A DNA stretch of 64,000 bases. Source: Marivivens aquimaris (GTDB taxonomy: Bacteria; Pseudomonadota; Alphaproteobacteria; Rhodobacterales; Rhodobacteraceae). The notes beneath the pieces are model-generated. The model was not told the origin of the DNA and searched no databases. It saw only the letters and a list, made by a program, of their open reading frames with translations. The stretch is from positions 3,228,023 to 3,292,022 of the forward strand of contig NZ_JADBGB010000001.1 in NCBI RefSeq assembly GCF_015220045.1. Reading direction: 5' to 3'. Positions within the stretch are counted from its first letter, which is position 1. Each line of letters begins with the position of its first letter. Positions 33,762 through 43,209 of this stretch are shown here, piece after piece. A program made the translations under genes and the position numbers.

Positions 33762-34490
33762 ATGTCTCAGGCACAAAAAGTTTTCGATAATCGGCTGCCG
33801 GCTTACGTTCGTCTGCGTGACGAACTCGCGAGCCGTATCGCTGCTGGTGAGTGGTCCGCCGATGATGCGCTGCCGTCGGATAATGCGCTGGCACGTGACC
33901 ACGATCTGTCGGTCGGCACCGTGCGTAAAGCCGTGCAGCAGCTTGTCGATGAAGGTCTGCTGGAACGCCGTCAGGGCACCGGCACATTCCTGCGCAAGCC
34001 CGCGTTCGATGCCACCCTGTTCCGCTTCTTTCAGGCCCGCGAAGGTGACTCCGAAGCGTCGATCCCCACGAGCCGCCTGATTTCGCGCGTCCGCACCACC
34101 GCGCCCGCCCATGTGGCAGAGGCGCTGGGCACTGATGACGTGATCCGCATCGAACGTCTGCGCTACCTGTCGGAGCAGCCGTTCCTGTCCGAAGAACTCT
34201 ATATCCCCTACGAAACCTTCGCCGGTTTCGAGAGCCTGCCCGACAGCGAAGTCGGGCCGCTGTTGTACCCCGTTTATCTCGACCGTTTTGGTGTGTTTGT
34301 GAACCGCGCAGAAGACGAAGTGCGTTTCGGTTCTGCCGACAAGACGACTGCTCAACGCCTCGGCCTTTCCGAAGGTGACGCCGTCGCTGTGATCGAGCGC
34401 TCTGCCTACACCGTGGCAGGGGATTGCATCGAATGGCGTATCGCGAGCGGTCGCGCGGACAGTTTCCGCTACCGCAGCCGCATCGGCTGA
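33762..34490 (+). CDS. GntR-family regulator, HutC/UTRA type
   Basis: This 242-residue regulator has an N-terminal winged helix (about 14-78; LARDHDLSVGTVRKAVQQLVDEGLLERRQGTGTFL) and a C-terminal UTRA ligand-binding domain (about 95-240). It probably senses a metabolite linked to the tctCBA operon that starts 36 bp downstream, with which it is likely co-transcribed. ATG 33762 has AGAGGGGAAT upstream; the frame's 33711 start is rejected because it overlaps the operator region. Confidence 0.9.
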   Translation: MSQAQKVFDNRLPAYVRLRDELASRIAAGEWSADDALPSDNALARDHDLSVGTVRKAVQQLVDEGLLERRQGTGTFLRKPAFDATLFRFFQAREGDSEASIPTSRLISRVRTTAPAHVAEALGTDDVIRIERLRYLSEQPFLSEELYIPYETFAGFESLPDSEVGPLLYPVYLDRFGVFVNRAEDEVRFGSADKTTAQRLGLSEGDAVAVIERSAYTVAGDCIEWRIASGRADSFRYRSRIG

Positions 34491-34526
34491 TTTTGAAAAA
34501 TCGATATCCTTGAGGGAGGAAACTCA

Positions 34527-35474
34527 ATGAAATATCTCGCTTTGGCTCTGGCAGCGGTTGCTGTCGGCACTCCAGTGCTGGCCGAATATCCCGAGCGCGC
34601 CATCGAAGTGACCATTCCGGCTCCGGCTGGCGGCGGCACGGACACCAGCGCCCGCAAGCTCGGCACCCTGCTTGAAGAAGAGCTCGGAACCTCTATTGCT
34701 GTGCTGAACGTCGCCGGTGGCGGCGGCTCGGTTGGCGTCACGCAGTTCATGATGCAGAAGCCGAACGGCTATTCGCTGCTCGCGACGTGGAACAGCCCGA
34801 TCACGACTGTTCCGCAGGTCCAGCAGACGGCCTACCAGCCGGACAGCTTCACCCCGATCGCGTCGACCTCGGAAACCGCCTACACCCTGTGTGTGAAGCC
34901 CGATTTCCCCGCTGAAACCGGCGAAGAGTTCCTTGCCGAACTGGCAGCAAACCCCGGCAAGTACACCTACGGCAACGACGGCATCGGCGGCACCATGCAG
35001 CTCGCTGCCGAGCGGATATTCCAGTCCGAAGGCATCGAAGCTGTCGCCATCCCGTTCGGCGGTGCTGGCGAAACGCTCCAGAACTTCCTCGGCGGTCACG
35101 TCGATATCTACGGCGGCTCGATCTCACCCGTTCTGCCCTACACCGAAAGCGGTGAGGCCAAGTGTCTTATCGTGACCTCGGCGGCGGCGGTTCCCGCACT
35201 TCCGCAGGCGGCTGGCCTTGAAAGCCTCGGTATGGGCGACAAAGAAACGCTGCTGTGGCGCATGGTTCTGGCACCCGCCGGCACTGACCAAGCTATCGTC
35301 GACCGTCTGGCCGAAGCGCTGGAAAAGACCGTCAACGACCCCAGCTACGTCGAATTCCTCGCTACCAAGGGCGAAGTGCCGAACGTGGTTGTCGGTGACG
35401 CCCTCGCTGAGCGCCTTCAGAACGAATACGACGCGCTGGCCATCGTGGCCGAGAACCTCGGTCTGAACCAGTGA
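34527..35474 (+). CDS. tctC: Tripartite tricarboxylate transporter substrate-binding protein
   Basis: This 315-residue periplasmic binding protein starts with a cleavable signal peptide (MKYLALALAAVAVGTPVLA, cleavage before EYPER). It has the mature TctC (Bug family) pattern PERAIEVTIPAPAGGGTDTSARK and YTYGNDGIGGTMQLAAERIF. It captures a carboxylated solute for TctAB. The ligand cannot be predicted from sequence. TTGAGGGAGGAAAC precedes the ATG. It overlaps tctB by 4 bp. Confidence 0.93.
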   Translation: MKYLALALAAVAVGTPVLAEYPERAIEVTIPAPAGGGTDTSARKLGTLLEEELGTSIAVLNVAGGGGSVGVTQFMMQKPNGYSLLATWNSPITTVPQVQQTAYQPDSFTPIASTSETAYTLCVKPDFPAETGEEFLAELAANPGKYTYGNDGIGGTMQLAAERIFQSEGIEAVAIPFGGAGETLQNFLGGHVDIYGGSISPVLPYTESGEAKCLIVTSAAAVPALPQAAGLESLGMGDKETLLWRMVLAPAGTDQAIVDRLAEALEKTVNDPSYVEFLATKGEVPNVVVGDALAERLQNEYDALAIVAENLGLNQ

Positions 35475-35908
35475 CCGAACGGCGGCAAGACATCATCCTC
35501 GGAGGCGTCTTCGCCGCCACTGGCCTGTCGGCAGCGTATATCGCTGCCGGTTACCGTGGGGCGTCGGGGATCTATCCGATGTCCCTCGGCTATGTCATCG
35601 CAATCCTTGGCGCGATCGTCGCGATCAAAGCGATGCTCAAAGGATCGAGCGAGCCGCGCGAAATTATCCGGAACGCGCCCCAAGCCCTTCTGACGGTCGG
35701 CATTGGAGCGATCTATCTCGCGCTTGTTCCCATCCTCGGTTTCTACATCGCATCGGCGCTGCTGGTGCTGGCACTTCCTGCCGCTCTCGGCTTCCGCAGG
35801 CTTCTGTTCACGTTCGTCACCGCCGCGATTTTTGTCGGCATCGTCTGGGTGATCTTCTCGGTCATTCTGGAAAAGCCGCTGCCTATGCCGGTCTGGATCT
35901 CTTACTGA
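35471..35908 (+). CDS. tctB: Tripartite tricarboxylate transporter, small membrane subunit
   Basis: This 145-residue protein with four membrane helices (near 10-28, 38-55, 75-100, 110-135) matches TctB in size and topology (TERRQDIILGGVFAATGLSAAYIA at the start). The gene overlaps tctC by 4 bp and precedes tctA by 13 bp, the usual order. It is needed for transport but has no known catalytic residue. Confidence 0.9.
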   Translation: MTERRQDIILGGVFAATGLSAAYIAAGYRGASGIYPMSLGYVIAILGAIVAIKAMLKGSSEPREIIRNAPQALLTVGIGAIYLALVPILGFYIASALLVLALPAALGFRRLLFTFVTAAIFVGIVWVIFSVILEKPLPMPVWISY

Positions 35909-35921
35909 CGAAAGACGACCC

Positions 35922-37406
35922 ATGGAACTGATCTCCCAAATCTTCGGAGGCGTCTTCGCTTTCGGTCCGATAGCGGCCATGATCAGCGCGTCGATCCTCG
36001 GCGTCTTCATCGGCGCCTTGCCGGGTCTCAACCCTGTCATGGCCATCGCGCTGCTTCTGCCGCTGACCTACTCGATGGAGCCTCTGGTGGCTCTCGGCAT
36101 GGTCGCGGGCATCTATAACGGTTCGATGTATGGCGGCGCGATCCCTGCGATCCTACTCCGCATCCCCGGCACTCCCGCAGCTATCGCGACCACCTTCGAT
36201 GGCTTCCCGATGGCGCAGCGGGGCGAGGCGTCCCGCGCGTTGAAAATCGCCTGCTGGTCGTCGGCGATTGGTGGTACGGCCTCGGCCATCGCGCTGATGA
36301 CCATTGGGCCGGTGCTGGCCCGCGCGACGCTCTATTTCGGCCCTGCCGAGTACTTCTGGGTCGCCATGTTCGGCATGGCCTCTATCGGCGTCATGGTCGG
36401 CAAAGACGCGGTGAAGAGCCTGATGGCCGCCGCCTTTGGTCTGCTTTTGGGCACCGTCGGCCTCGACCAGCTGTCGGGCACGCCGCGCTTCACCTTTGGC
36501 GAGGTCTGGCTGCTGAGCGGTCTCGACCTCATCGTCATCCTCGTTGGTCTGTACGCTCTGCCGCCCGTCATTGCGCTGGCAGAGGATCGCGATCTGAAGG
36601 GTCTGTCCGCCTCTGCGCTCAAGCTGGAGTCGGTCAAGGTTCCGTGGGGCGAAGTGCGCTCGATGATCCCGACGTGGCTGCGGTCGTCGCTCATCGGGAT
36701 CGGCGTTGGCATCCTGCCGGGGGCAGGGGGCAACATCGCTGCCTTCCTCAGCTACAACGCGGCCAAGAGTACCAGCGACGATCCCGAAAGCTTCGGCAAA
36801 GGCAATCCGCTGGGTGTCGCTGCCGCCGAATGCGGGAACAACGCGGACAACGCCGCGTCGATGATCCCCGCGTTGACGCTCGGTATTCCGGGCAACGTCA
36901 TTGCGGCGCTTGTCCTCGGTGCGCTGATGATCCACGGCCTCCAGCCCGGTCCGCAACTATTCCACCAGAACCCCGGCCTCGTGGGCGGTTTCATGGTGCA
37001 GATGCTGCTGACCTCGCTTCTGATCCTCGCCGTTGGCGGCGCGGCTGCGACCCGCATTTTCGCGCAGGTTCAACGACTGCCGGGCGTGATGCTGGTGCCG
37101 ATGATCCTCGTTCTGATGGCCGTCGGCGTCTATGTGATCAACGGGCGGGTCATCGACCTCTGGGTCATGTTCGCTGCCGGTATCGCGGGCTATGTGCTTG
37201 AAAAGCTGGACGTTCCGCTCGCACCGATCGTGCTGGGACTGATCCTCGGTCCGATGGCAGAGCAAAGTGTGCGCCGTGCGCTCCTGATCAGTCGCGGTGA
37301 TCCGACCGAGCTCTTCACCCGTCCGCTGTCGGCTGTCATCGCTCTCGCGACCATTGGTCTGATCGTCTGGCCGATGCTGCGCGCGTGGAAACGACGCCGC
37401 GCGTAA
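35922..37406 (+). CDS. tctA: Tripartite tricarboxylate transporter, large membrane subunit
   Basis: This 494-residue protein with about 12 membrane helices forms the main transport subunit. The family signature GALPGLNPVMAIALLLPLTYSMEPLVALGMVAGIYNGSMYGGAIPAILLRIPGTPAAIATTFDGFPMAQRGEA is split across residues 25-105, and a second copy of the motif lies near 268-330 (ILPGAGGNIAAFLSYN...GIPGNVIAALVLGALM). Transport is driven by ion symport, not ATP. It abuts the stop of the convergent hrpB gene. Confidence 0.95.
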   Translation: MELISQIFGGVFAFGPIAAMISASILGVFIGALPGLNPVMAIALLLPLTYSMEPLVALGMVAGIYNGSMYGGAIPAILLRIPGTPAAIATTFDGFPMAQRGEASRALKIACWSSAIGGTASAIALMTIGPVLARATLYFGPAEYFWVAMFGMASIGVMVGKDAVKSLMAAAFGLLLGTVGLDQLSGTPRFTFGEVWLLSGLDLIVILVGLYALPPVIALAEDRDLKGLSASALKLESVKVPWGEVRSMIPTWLRSSLIGIGVGILPGAGGNIAAFLSYNAAKSTSDDPESFGKGNPLGVAAAECGNNADNAASMIPALTLGIPGNVIAALVLGALMIHGLQPGPQLFHQNPGLVGGFMVQMLLTSLLILAVGGAAATRIFAQVQRLPGVMLVPMILVLMAVGVYVINGRVIDLWVMFAAGIAGYVLEKLDVPLAPIVLGLILGPMAEQSVRRALLISRGDPTELFTRPLSAVIALATIGLIVWPMLRAWKRRRA

Positions 37407-39812
37407 TCACTGACCGCGAGGCTTGGCGCGCAGCGTCGGGTCGGCCTCGCGGGGGTCTTCGGGCCACGGATGTTTGGGGTATTGCGCCCGCATGTCCTTG
37501 CGCACGTCGGGGTAGGAATTGACCCAGAACCCAGGAATATCCGCCGTGACCTGCACGGGCTTCTGACCCGGTGACAGCAGCGTCACGCGGATCGGCGTTT
37601 TGCCGACCGTCGGGTGACGGGTTACGCCGAACATCTCCTGCACGCGTACCGTGATTTGCGGCAACTCGCCATCATAGTCGATGGGCAGTTTGCGCCCGAG
37701 CGGCGTGGTGAAATGCGCAGGCGCTTCGCGGTCGAGCAGCTGCATCTGGTTCCAGTCGAGCATCCCCCGCAACGCTTCGAGCGGGTTGAATTTCTTCCAG
37801 TCTTCGGCGGAGCGGACGCCGTCCAGATGCGGCAGAAGCCAGTCGTCCAGCGTGGCCATGAGGCTGTCGTCGTCCATCGCGGGCAGGTCCATGCCGCCCT
37901 CGCGCAGCAGTTCCACCCGCGCACGGAAGCGCCGTGCGGCACCACTCAGCTTCAGGCCCATTTCGCGGATGCCGTCCAGCATCGCCTGCGCCACGGCCTC
38001 GGGGTCGGCATCGTCCCAGCGGCGATCATCCAGCGTCAGCGCGCCGAACATTTCGTATTTGCGGGTCAGAACGCGGCGGTCGCGCTTGGACCACGCGCAG
38101 TGGTTTTCCCAATGGATGCGGTCAGCGTAGAGGCCGCGCAGTTCGCTTTCGCTGAGGGCGAGCGCTTGGCGGACCTTGGCCTCTCGCGGGTCGCCATCAA
38201 GGTCGGTCGCCACGATCAGGCGCTGGCTGGCGAGCCCATCACCATCAGGCATCGCGGCACCTTTGCCGCCTGATAGAATGAACCGCGCGGCATCGCCTTT
38301 GCGACGCAGACCAATGCGGTCGGGATAGGCGAGGGCGGCCATCTCGGCGGCGCAAAGGGGCGGCTTTTGGTCCAGCCCTTGAGAGAGGCGTTTGGCCTCG
38401 GTTTTGATGCGTTCGATGGTGCCGCGGTTGGCGCGGGCGTCGCCGTTCTGAATCGCGCGGAGGCGCAGCGTCAGGTCCGTCGGTGCGTTCATCATCGGGT
38501 CCCGCTCCGCCAGAAGCGCGGCCAATGTCGCCGCCTGTTTGCCAGCCGTCAGCAGCATATGCGCAAGGCGCGGGTGGGTCGGCATCGCGGCAACGGCGCG
38601 CCCGTGCGGCGTGATGGCGTTGCTGTCGTCCAGTGCGCCGAGGCTGCGTAGCAGCTCCTGCGCTTCAGTCAGAGTGCCTTCGGGCGGCGGGGTCAGAAAC
38701 GGCAGGTCGGTCGAACCCCAAAGCGCCATTTCGAGCGCAAGCCCCGCGAGGTCGGCGGCTTCGATTTCGGCAGGTGGGAAGGCTTGTAGGCCGCCTTCTT
38801 CGCCCTTGGTCCACATGCGGTAGCAGACGCCAGCCGCGACACGGCCCGCGCGGCCGGCACGCTGGGTCATCTCAGCCTTGGTCACGCGTTCTGTCACGAG
38901 CCGCGCCATTCCCGACGACGGATCGTAGCGCGAACGGCGGGCGAGACCGCCGTCGATCACCACACGGATGTCTTCGATGGTCAGCGATGTTTCGGCGATG
39001 GAGGTCGACAGCACCACCTTGCGGCCACTCGCAACCGGCGCAATCGCGGCGCGTTGTTTGGCAAAGGGGAGGGCACCGTACAGCGGGCGGACCTCGACAT
39101 TCTTGGGCAAGCGGCCTGCGAGCGCGGCCTCCACCCTGCGGATTTCGCCCTCGCCGGGGAGGAACACCAGCACGCCGCCTTCGGTTTCCTTGACCGCGTG
39201 GACGATTTCATCCGCGATGGCGGGCTCGATGCGGACCTTGTGATCCAGCGGGCGGGCGAGGTGTTTGACTTCCACCGGATAGGCGCGGCCTTCGGAGGTG
39301 ATGACCGGCGCATCGTCCAGCAGCGCGGCCACGGGCGCGGCGTCCAACGTTGCGGACATGACGACCAGCAGCAGGTCGTCGCGCAGCGCCTGACGAATTT
39401 CCCATGTCAGCGCGAGGCCGAGGTCCGCGTTCAGGCTGCGTTCGTGAAATTCGTCGAAAAGGATCGCGCCGATGCCCGACAGCTCAGGGTCGGATTGGAT
39501 CATGCGGGTCAGGATGCCTTCGGTGACGACCTCGATCCGGCGGCCAGCCTTGCTATCGCCGCGCATCCGATAACCGACCGTCTGCCCTGGCTTTTCGCCA
39601 ATCTGTTCTGCCAGCCGTTCGGCTGCTGCCCGCGCGGCGAGGCGACGTGGCTCTAGCATGATGATCTTGCCGTCGGTCAGCCCCGCGTCCAGCAGCGCAA
39701 GCGGCACGCGCGTGGTCTTACCCGCACCCGGAGGCGCTTGCAGCACGGCGCGACCTTCGGCGCGAAGGGCGTCAATCAGGTCGGGGAGGGCGTCTTCGAT
39801 GGGCAGCGTCAT
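37407..39812 (-). CDS. hrpB: ATP-dependent helicase HrpB
   Basis: This 801-residue DEAH-type RNA helicase has motif I QAPPGAGKTTRVPLAL (about 25-40), motif II DEFHER (about 120), motif III SATLD, motif VI TQRAGRAGRVAAGVCYRMW (about 312-330) and the specific HrpB C-terminal domain with PIDYDGELPQITVRVQEMFG. Motif II reads DEFH where many relatives have DEAH; DEFHER is normal for HrpB. Function in bacteria is poorly known. It is convergent with tctA. Confidence 0.93.
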   Translation of the reverse strand: MTLPIEDALPDLIDALRAEGRAVLQAPPGAGKTTRVPLALLDAGLTDGKIIMLEPRRLAARAAAERLAEQIGEKPGQTVGYRMRGDSKAGRRIEVVTEGILTRMIQSDPELSGIGAILFDEFHERSLNADLGLALTWEIRQALRDDLLLVVMSATLDAAPVAALLDDAPVITSEGRAYPVEVKHLARPLDHKVRIEPAIADEIVHAVKETEGGVLVFLPGEGEIRRVEAALAGRLPKNVEVRPLYGALPFAKQRAAIAPVASGRKVVLSTSIAETSLTIEDIRVVIDGGLARRSRYDPSSGMARLVTERVTKAEMTQRAGRAGRVAAGVCYRMWTKGEEGGLQAFPPAEIEAADLAGLALEMALWGSTDLPFLTPPPEGTLTEAQELLRSLGALDDSNAITPHGRAVAAMPTHPRLAHMLLTAGKQAATLAALLAERDPMMNAPTDLTLRLRAIQNGDARANRGTIERIKTEAKRLSQGLDQKPPLCAAEMAALAYPDRIGLRRKGDAARFILSGGKGAAMPDGDGLASQRLIVATDLDGDPREAKVRQALALSESELRGLYADRIHWENHCAWSKRDRRVLTRKYEMFGALTLDDRRWDDADPEAVAQAMLDGIREMGLKLSGAARRFRARVELLREGGMDLPAMDDDSLMATLDDWLLPHLDGVRSAEDWKKFNPLEALRGMLDWNQMQLLDREAPAHFTTPLGRKLPIDYDGELPQITVRVQEMFGVTRHPTVGKTPIRVTLLSPGQKPVQVTADIPGFWVNSYPDVRKDMRAQYPKHPWPEDPREADPTLRAKPRGQ

Positions 39813-39857
39813 GCGCGGTGTTTAGGTGGTCACCCGATCACCGCGCAAGGGGCCGCG

Positions 39858-41174
39858 TCATTTGACGATGACTTCGTCCTTCACGAACATGTTCGCCCAC
39901 GCGCGGTCCACGAGGTCCGGCGTCATCTGGTAGGGGATACCTTCGAAGTCACAGATCGACATCATCTGGTCGATCAGGAACACCGGCTGGTAGTTCGCGT
40001 ACTTATTGCCGATCGTCGGGTATTTGTTCTTCAGCAAGTGGATGAGCGACGCCTGATCGAGTGGCATTCCCTTCTTGCGGGCGATGAGCGCGAAGATCTT
40101 GAGGAAGTCCTCTTTGTTCGGGCCGTCGATCTTGATCTTGTAGAAGATGCGGCGCAGCGCGGCTTGGTCGAAGATTTCGTTTGGGTGATAGTTGGTCGAG
40201 AAGATGACCAGCGTGTCGAAGGGCACCTCGAACTTCTCGCCCGATTGCAGGGCAAGGATATCGCGGCCTTCTTCGAGCGGAACGATCCAGCGGTTGACCA
40301 GTGCCTGCGGCGGATCGGCCTGACGGCCAAGGTCGTCGACGATGAACACGCCGCCGGTGGATTTCAGCTGAAGCGGCGCCTGATAGGTTCGCGCGACGGG
40401 GTTGTACATCAGGTCCAGCATATCGAGCGATAGCTCGCCGCCGGTGATGACGGTCGGACGCGAACAGCGGACGTAGCGTGTGTCAAAACGGTTGGACGAA
40501 CGGCGCAGGCTGTTGGGATTGTCGCTGTCCGCCTCCGCCGCGCTGTGCACGATGGGGTCGTAGACCGAGATGATCTGACCCGAATATTCGATGGCGCGGG
40601 GGATGTAGATCTTGTCCCCCAAAGCGTCACGGATGCCGTTCGAAATCGAGGATTTACCGTTACCCGGAGGGCCGTACATCAGCATCGAGCGACCGGCAGA
40701 GATCGCAGGTCCAAGCTGGCCAATCAGGTTCGGCGGCAGGATCAGATGGCCCATCGCGTTCGTTAGGCGGTCGCGGGTCATCTGCAAATTCTTGATAGAC
40801 TGGCGTTTGACCTGTTCCTGATAGACGGCCATCGGCACGGGAACGGCACCGTAATATTCCGACTGCGCCAACGCATCGAGCGCACGGGCGCGGCCGCTCT
40901 CGGTCAGCTGATACGGCATCTCGTTCGAGCCGTTCGGCCCGAGGGTGCCCATCGCCTCAAGCAGGCGCTGACCGCGAGCAAGTTCGATCAGTTCGTTCGT
41001 GACGTTCAGCGGCAGGCAGATAAGGCGCGCGATCTCTGACGGGATCGAGACGTTGCTGCGGAAGAGCGACTTGATCAGGATGTCGCGCATCATCGGCAGC
41101 GGGAGCTGCATCTCTGCAAGGGAACGCGGTGCGGGCGGTGCCATCACCGCCATGGTCTGCATGTTCATAGTCAT
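39858..41174 (-). CDS. AAA ATPase with N-terminal winged-helix-like region, tad-linked
   Basis: This 438-residue protein has an N-terminal helical region about 28-110 that resembles a winged helix. A AAA core follows: Walker A GPPGNGKSS (168-176), Walker B FIVDDLGR (about 273-280), a sensor-1 Asn in FSTNYHP (about 330) and arginine-rich ALRRIFYKI. It is recurrently found beside tad pilus genes in alphaproteobacteria, where relatives are described as an ATPase with chaperone activity. It is the last gene of the tad unit, about 100 bp past cpaA. ATG 41174, 41168 and 41162 are all possible starts. Confidence 0.8.
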   Translation of the reverse strand: MTMNMQTMAVMAPPAPRSLAEMQLPLPMMRDILIKSLFRSNVSIPSEIARLICLPLNVTNELIELARGQRLLEAMGTLGPNGSNEMPYQLTESGRARALDALAQSEYYGAVPVPMAVYQEQVKRQSIKNLQMTRDRLTNAMGHLILPPNLIGQLGPAISAGRSMLMYGPPGNGKSSISNGIRDALGDKIYIPRAIEYSGQIISVYDPIVHSAAEADSDNPNSLRRSSNRFDTRYVRCSRPTVITGGELSLDMLDLMYNPVARTYQAPLQLKSTGGVFIVDDLGRQADPPQALVNRWIVPLEEGRDILALQSGEKFEVPFDTLVIFSTNYHPNEIFDQAALRRIFYKIKIDGPNKEDFLKIFALIARKKGMPLDQASLIHLLKNKYPTIGNKYANYQPVFLIDQMMSICDFEGIPYQMTPDLVDRAWANMFVKDEVIVK

Positions 41175-41280
41175 AATCCGGTCAATCGGCCCCCACGGCC
41201 GGATGGTCGTTAGACCAAAGGTGACCAAGCATTATGGCGAAACAATGGACAAATGGTTGTCGTTCGGTGGCTCTTTGCCG

Positions 41281-41769
41281 TCAGAACAGAAACGGCCACG
41301 CGAGGTAGAAGACCAGCGCAGAGGCAAGCGGGAAGCCCATGGGGTAGCGCTTGCCCGTTTTCCAGCTTTCCCACTCGGGAACGAGGCGGCGGGCAGGGGA
41401 GTGTTTGACGATGCGGTGGATCACCCAGCCAAGTAGCAACGTGACCGCCAAGATCAGCAGGATGTTCGTCAGGTCCGCAAAGGCGACGAATGGCGCTGCA
41501 GCCATGATAAATTTTGCGTCGCCAGCTCCCATCGCCCCGCCCGCGTTCAGCGCCATGCCAATGACCAGCATGACAATCACATGCAGCCAGCGCCACGCCC
41601 AGACCTGCGGGCCAAAGGCGATCAGGCCGAAGATGGCGAAGATGACCAGCAGCGCGCCGACCGTCCAGTTCGGGATTTTCATCGCGCGCATGTCGTTCCA
41701 TGCCACGATCACGCAGATCGGCAATACCGGAGGCAGAAGCCAGATGGCTTGGGCAGCGGTCAGTTCCAT
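41281..41769 (-). CDS. cpaA: Prepilin peptidase, CpaA/TadV type
   Basis: This small 162-residue A24 peptidase has about five helices. The two catalytic Asp are D26 (WNDMRAMKIPNW) and the second in GAGDAKFIM (about residue 82, the GxGD motif). It lacks the N-methyltransferase domain of PilD, as expected for TadV/CpaA, which cut Flp prepilins and TadE/F-like pseudopilins. It lies between the TPR lipoprotein tadD and the AAA ATPase, unusually far from the flp genes. Confidence 0.9.
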   Translation of the reverse strand: MELTAAQAIWLLPPVLPICVIVAWNDMRAMKIPNWTVGALLVIFAIFGLIAFGPQVWAWRWLHVIVMLVIGMALNAGGAMGAGDAKFIMAAAPFVAFADLTNILLILAVTLLLGWVIHRIVKHSPARRLVPEWESWKTGKRYPMGFPLASALVFYLAWPFLF

Positions 41770-41771
41770 CG

Positions 41772-42623
41772 TCAGTTCGATACGTTGTTTTCCAGCGCCC
41801 GCAGCGAACGGACCGCTGCTTCGAAGTGTTGCGGGTGGGTGTCGATCGCTTCGCGCAGGAGACCCTTTGCGATGGTGACGTCACCCTGTTTGACCGCTGA
41901 CAGCGCCATGGTGTGCAGCAGTTGCGCGCGTTCGATCTGGGTCATGTCGACGACAGGCAGGTCGTAGTTGCGCTGTGCGCCGCGGGCCAGAACGAGGTTG
42001 TTCTTGGCCGTGAAGAGCGTCGGATCGTTGCGCAAGGCGTCGAGGAACAGACGCTCGGCACCGACGTAGTCACCGCGGGTCAGTTTCGAGAAGCCCCAGT
42101 TGTTCAGAACACCGGCAGGGCGGGTCGTGAGGCCGATGGCGGTCTCGTAGAAGCTGTCGGCGTTCGCCCATTCTTCGTTCGAGTCGGCAACCATCGCCTC
42201 AAGCCGGTAGCGCTCGAAGGTCTCGTGCGTTGGCGGAATGGCGTCGAGCGCGGCTTCGGCGTTTTCCCACTGGTTGTTGCGGATGTAGGCGGACGCGAGG
42301 TCCACGCTATCATCGTAAGTCGCATTCTCGTGGGCGACGACGGCTTTCCACGCGGCCACAGCTTCGGTCGGGCGGGTGGCGCGGACTAGCGATTTCGCAA
42401 GGCCGCGCATCAGATCGATACGGCCCGGATCGTTGGCGTTGGCGCGGGTGAAATAGGCGACAGCTTCGTTCGGGTCGGCGACCGTTAGCATCACGTCGTT
42501 AAGGTTGGTTTCATCCACGACATTGACGTCACGCAGAGCGGCGGCCACTTCGGCGTCGCCGCTTTTCTGGCATCCCGCAAGCGCAACGGCACCTGCGAGG
42601 CAGAGGAAAAGAGGGTGGCGCAT
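41772..42623 (-). CDS. tadD: TadD-type TPR lipoprotein
   Basis: This 283-residue lipoprotein has signal MRHPLFLCLAGAVALAGC with lipobox Cys18. The rest is tetratricopeptide repeats (about 40-280; NNWGFSKLTRGDYVGAERLFLDALRNDPTLFTAKNNLVLA is the clearest). In Tad systems TadD anchors or assembles the outer-membrane secretin. It begins 26 bp after a second TPR lipoprotein gene. It stops 2 bp before cpaA. Confidence 0.85.
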   Translation of the reverse strand: MRHPLFLCLAGAVALAGCQKSGDAEVAAALRDVNVVDETNLNDVMLTVADPNEAVAYFTRANANDPGRIDLMRGLAKSLVRATRPTEAVAAWKAVVAHENATYDDSVDLASAYIRNNQWENAEAALDAIPPTHETFERYRLEAMVADSNEEWANADSFYETAIGLTTRPAGVLNNWGFSKLTRGDYVGAERLFLDALRNDPTLFTAKNNLVLARGAQRNYDLPVVDMTQIERAQLLHTMALSAVKQGDVTIAKGLLREAIDTHPQHFEAAVRSLRALENNVSN

Positions 42624-42649
42624 ATTCTGCGTCCTTTACTGCTCTTGCT

Positions 42650-43204
42650 CTAGATCGAGGAGAGGATCAGGTAGTCACCCGTTCCGCGCCTCACCAGACG
42701 GAATTCTTCGTTCTCTTGCGGTGTAGCGTACTGGCGATTGTCCAGCTTTGCGAGAGCCAAGCGCAGGTTGTCGCGGATTTGATCGGAATTGCCGTTGTCC
42801 GTGGCATAAGCGTGACGGAATACCTGAGCGGCCTCACCGACCTTGCCGCGTTCCATGAGAACCACGCCGAGGTTGTTCCACGCAGGCACGAAATCGGGGT
42901 CTTCTTCGGTGGCGCGGCGCAGGATCTCTTCGGCCTGATTGAGCCGCCCGAGGTGCAGGTTCGCCGATCCGATGGCTGACAGGGTGTCGACGTTCAGCCC
43001 CTGCTGGCCCGCCGCGCGGGTATAAGCGCGCAGGGCCAGTTCGTATTCGCCGGCGGCCATCAGGCGGTGCCCGACAATCAATCCGTCCACATCAAGCTCG
43101 CCCGCAGGACCAGGCGCATAGACCCCGTCACCACGGCTAAGGCCGCCCGTAGAACAGGCGGCCAGCAAGGCGATCGCGATCGCGGCAAATACTCTGAAAA
43201 TCAA
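42650..43204 (-). CDS. Second TPR lipoprotein of the tad locus
   Basis: This 184-residue lipoprotein has signal MIFRVFAAIAIALLAAC, lipobox Cys17. TPR-like helices follow (about 45-150; VPAWNNLGVVLMERGKVGEAAQVFRHAY). It is shorter than TadD and probably its paralog; the pair may both act as pilotins for the secretin. It starts 5 bp after the tadC stop. Confidence 0.8.
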   Translation of the reverse strand: MIFRVFAAIAIALLAACSTGGLSRGDGVYAPGPAGELDVDGLIVGHRLMAAGEYELALRAYTRAAGQQGLNVDTLSAIGSANLHLGRLNQAEEILRRATEEDPDFVPAWNNLGVVLMERGKVGEAAQVFRHAYATDNGNSDQIRDNLRLALAKLDNRQYATPQENEEFRLVRRGTGDYLILSSI

Positions 43205-43209
43205 ATCGG

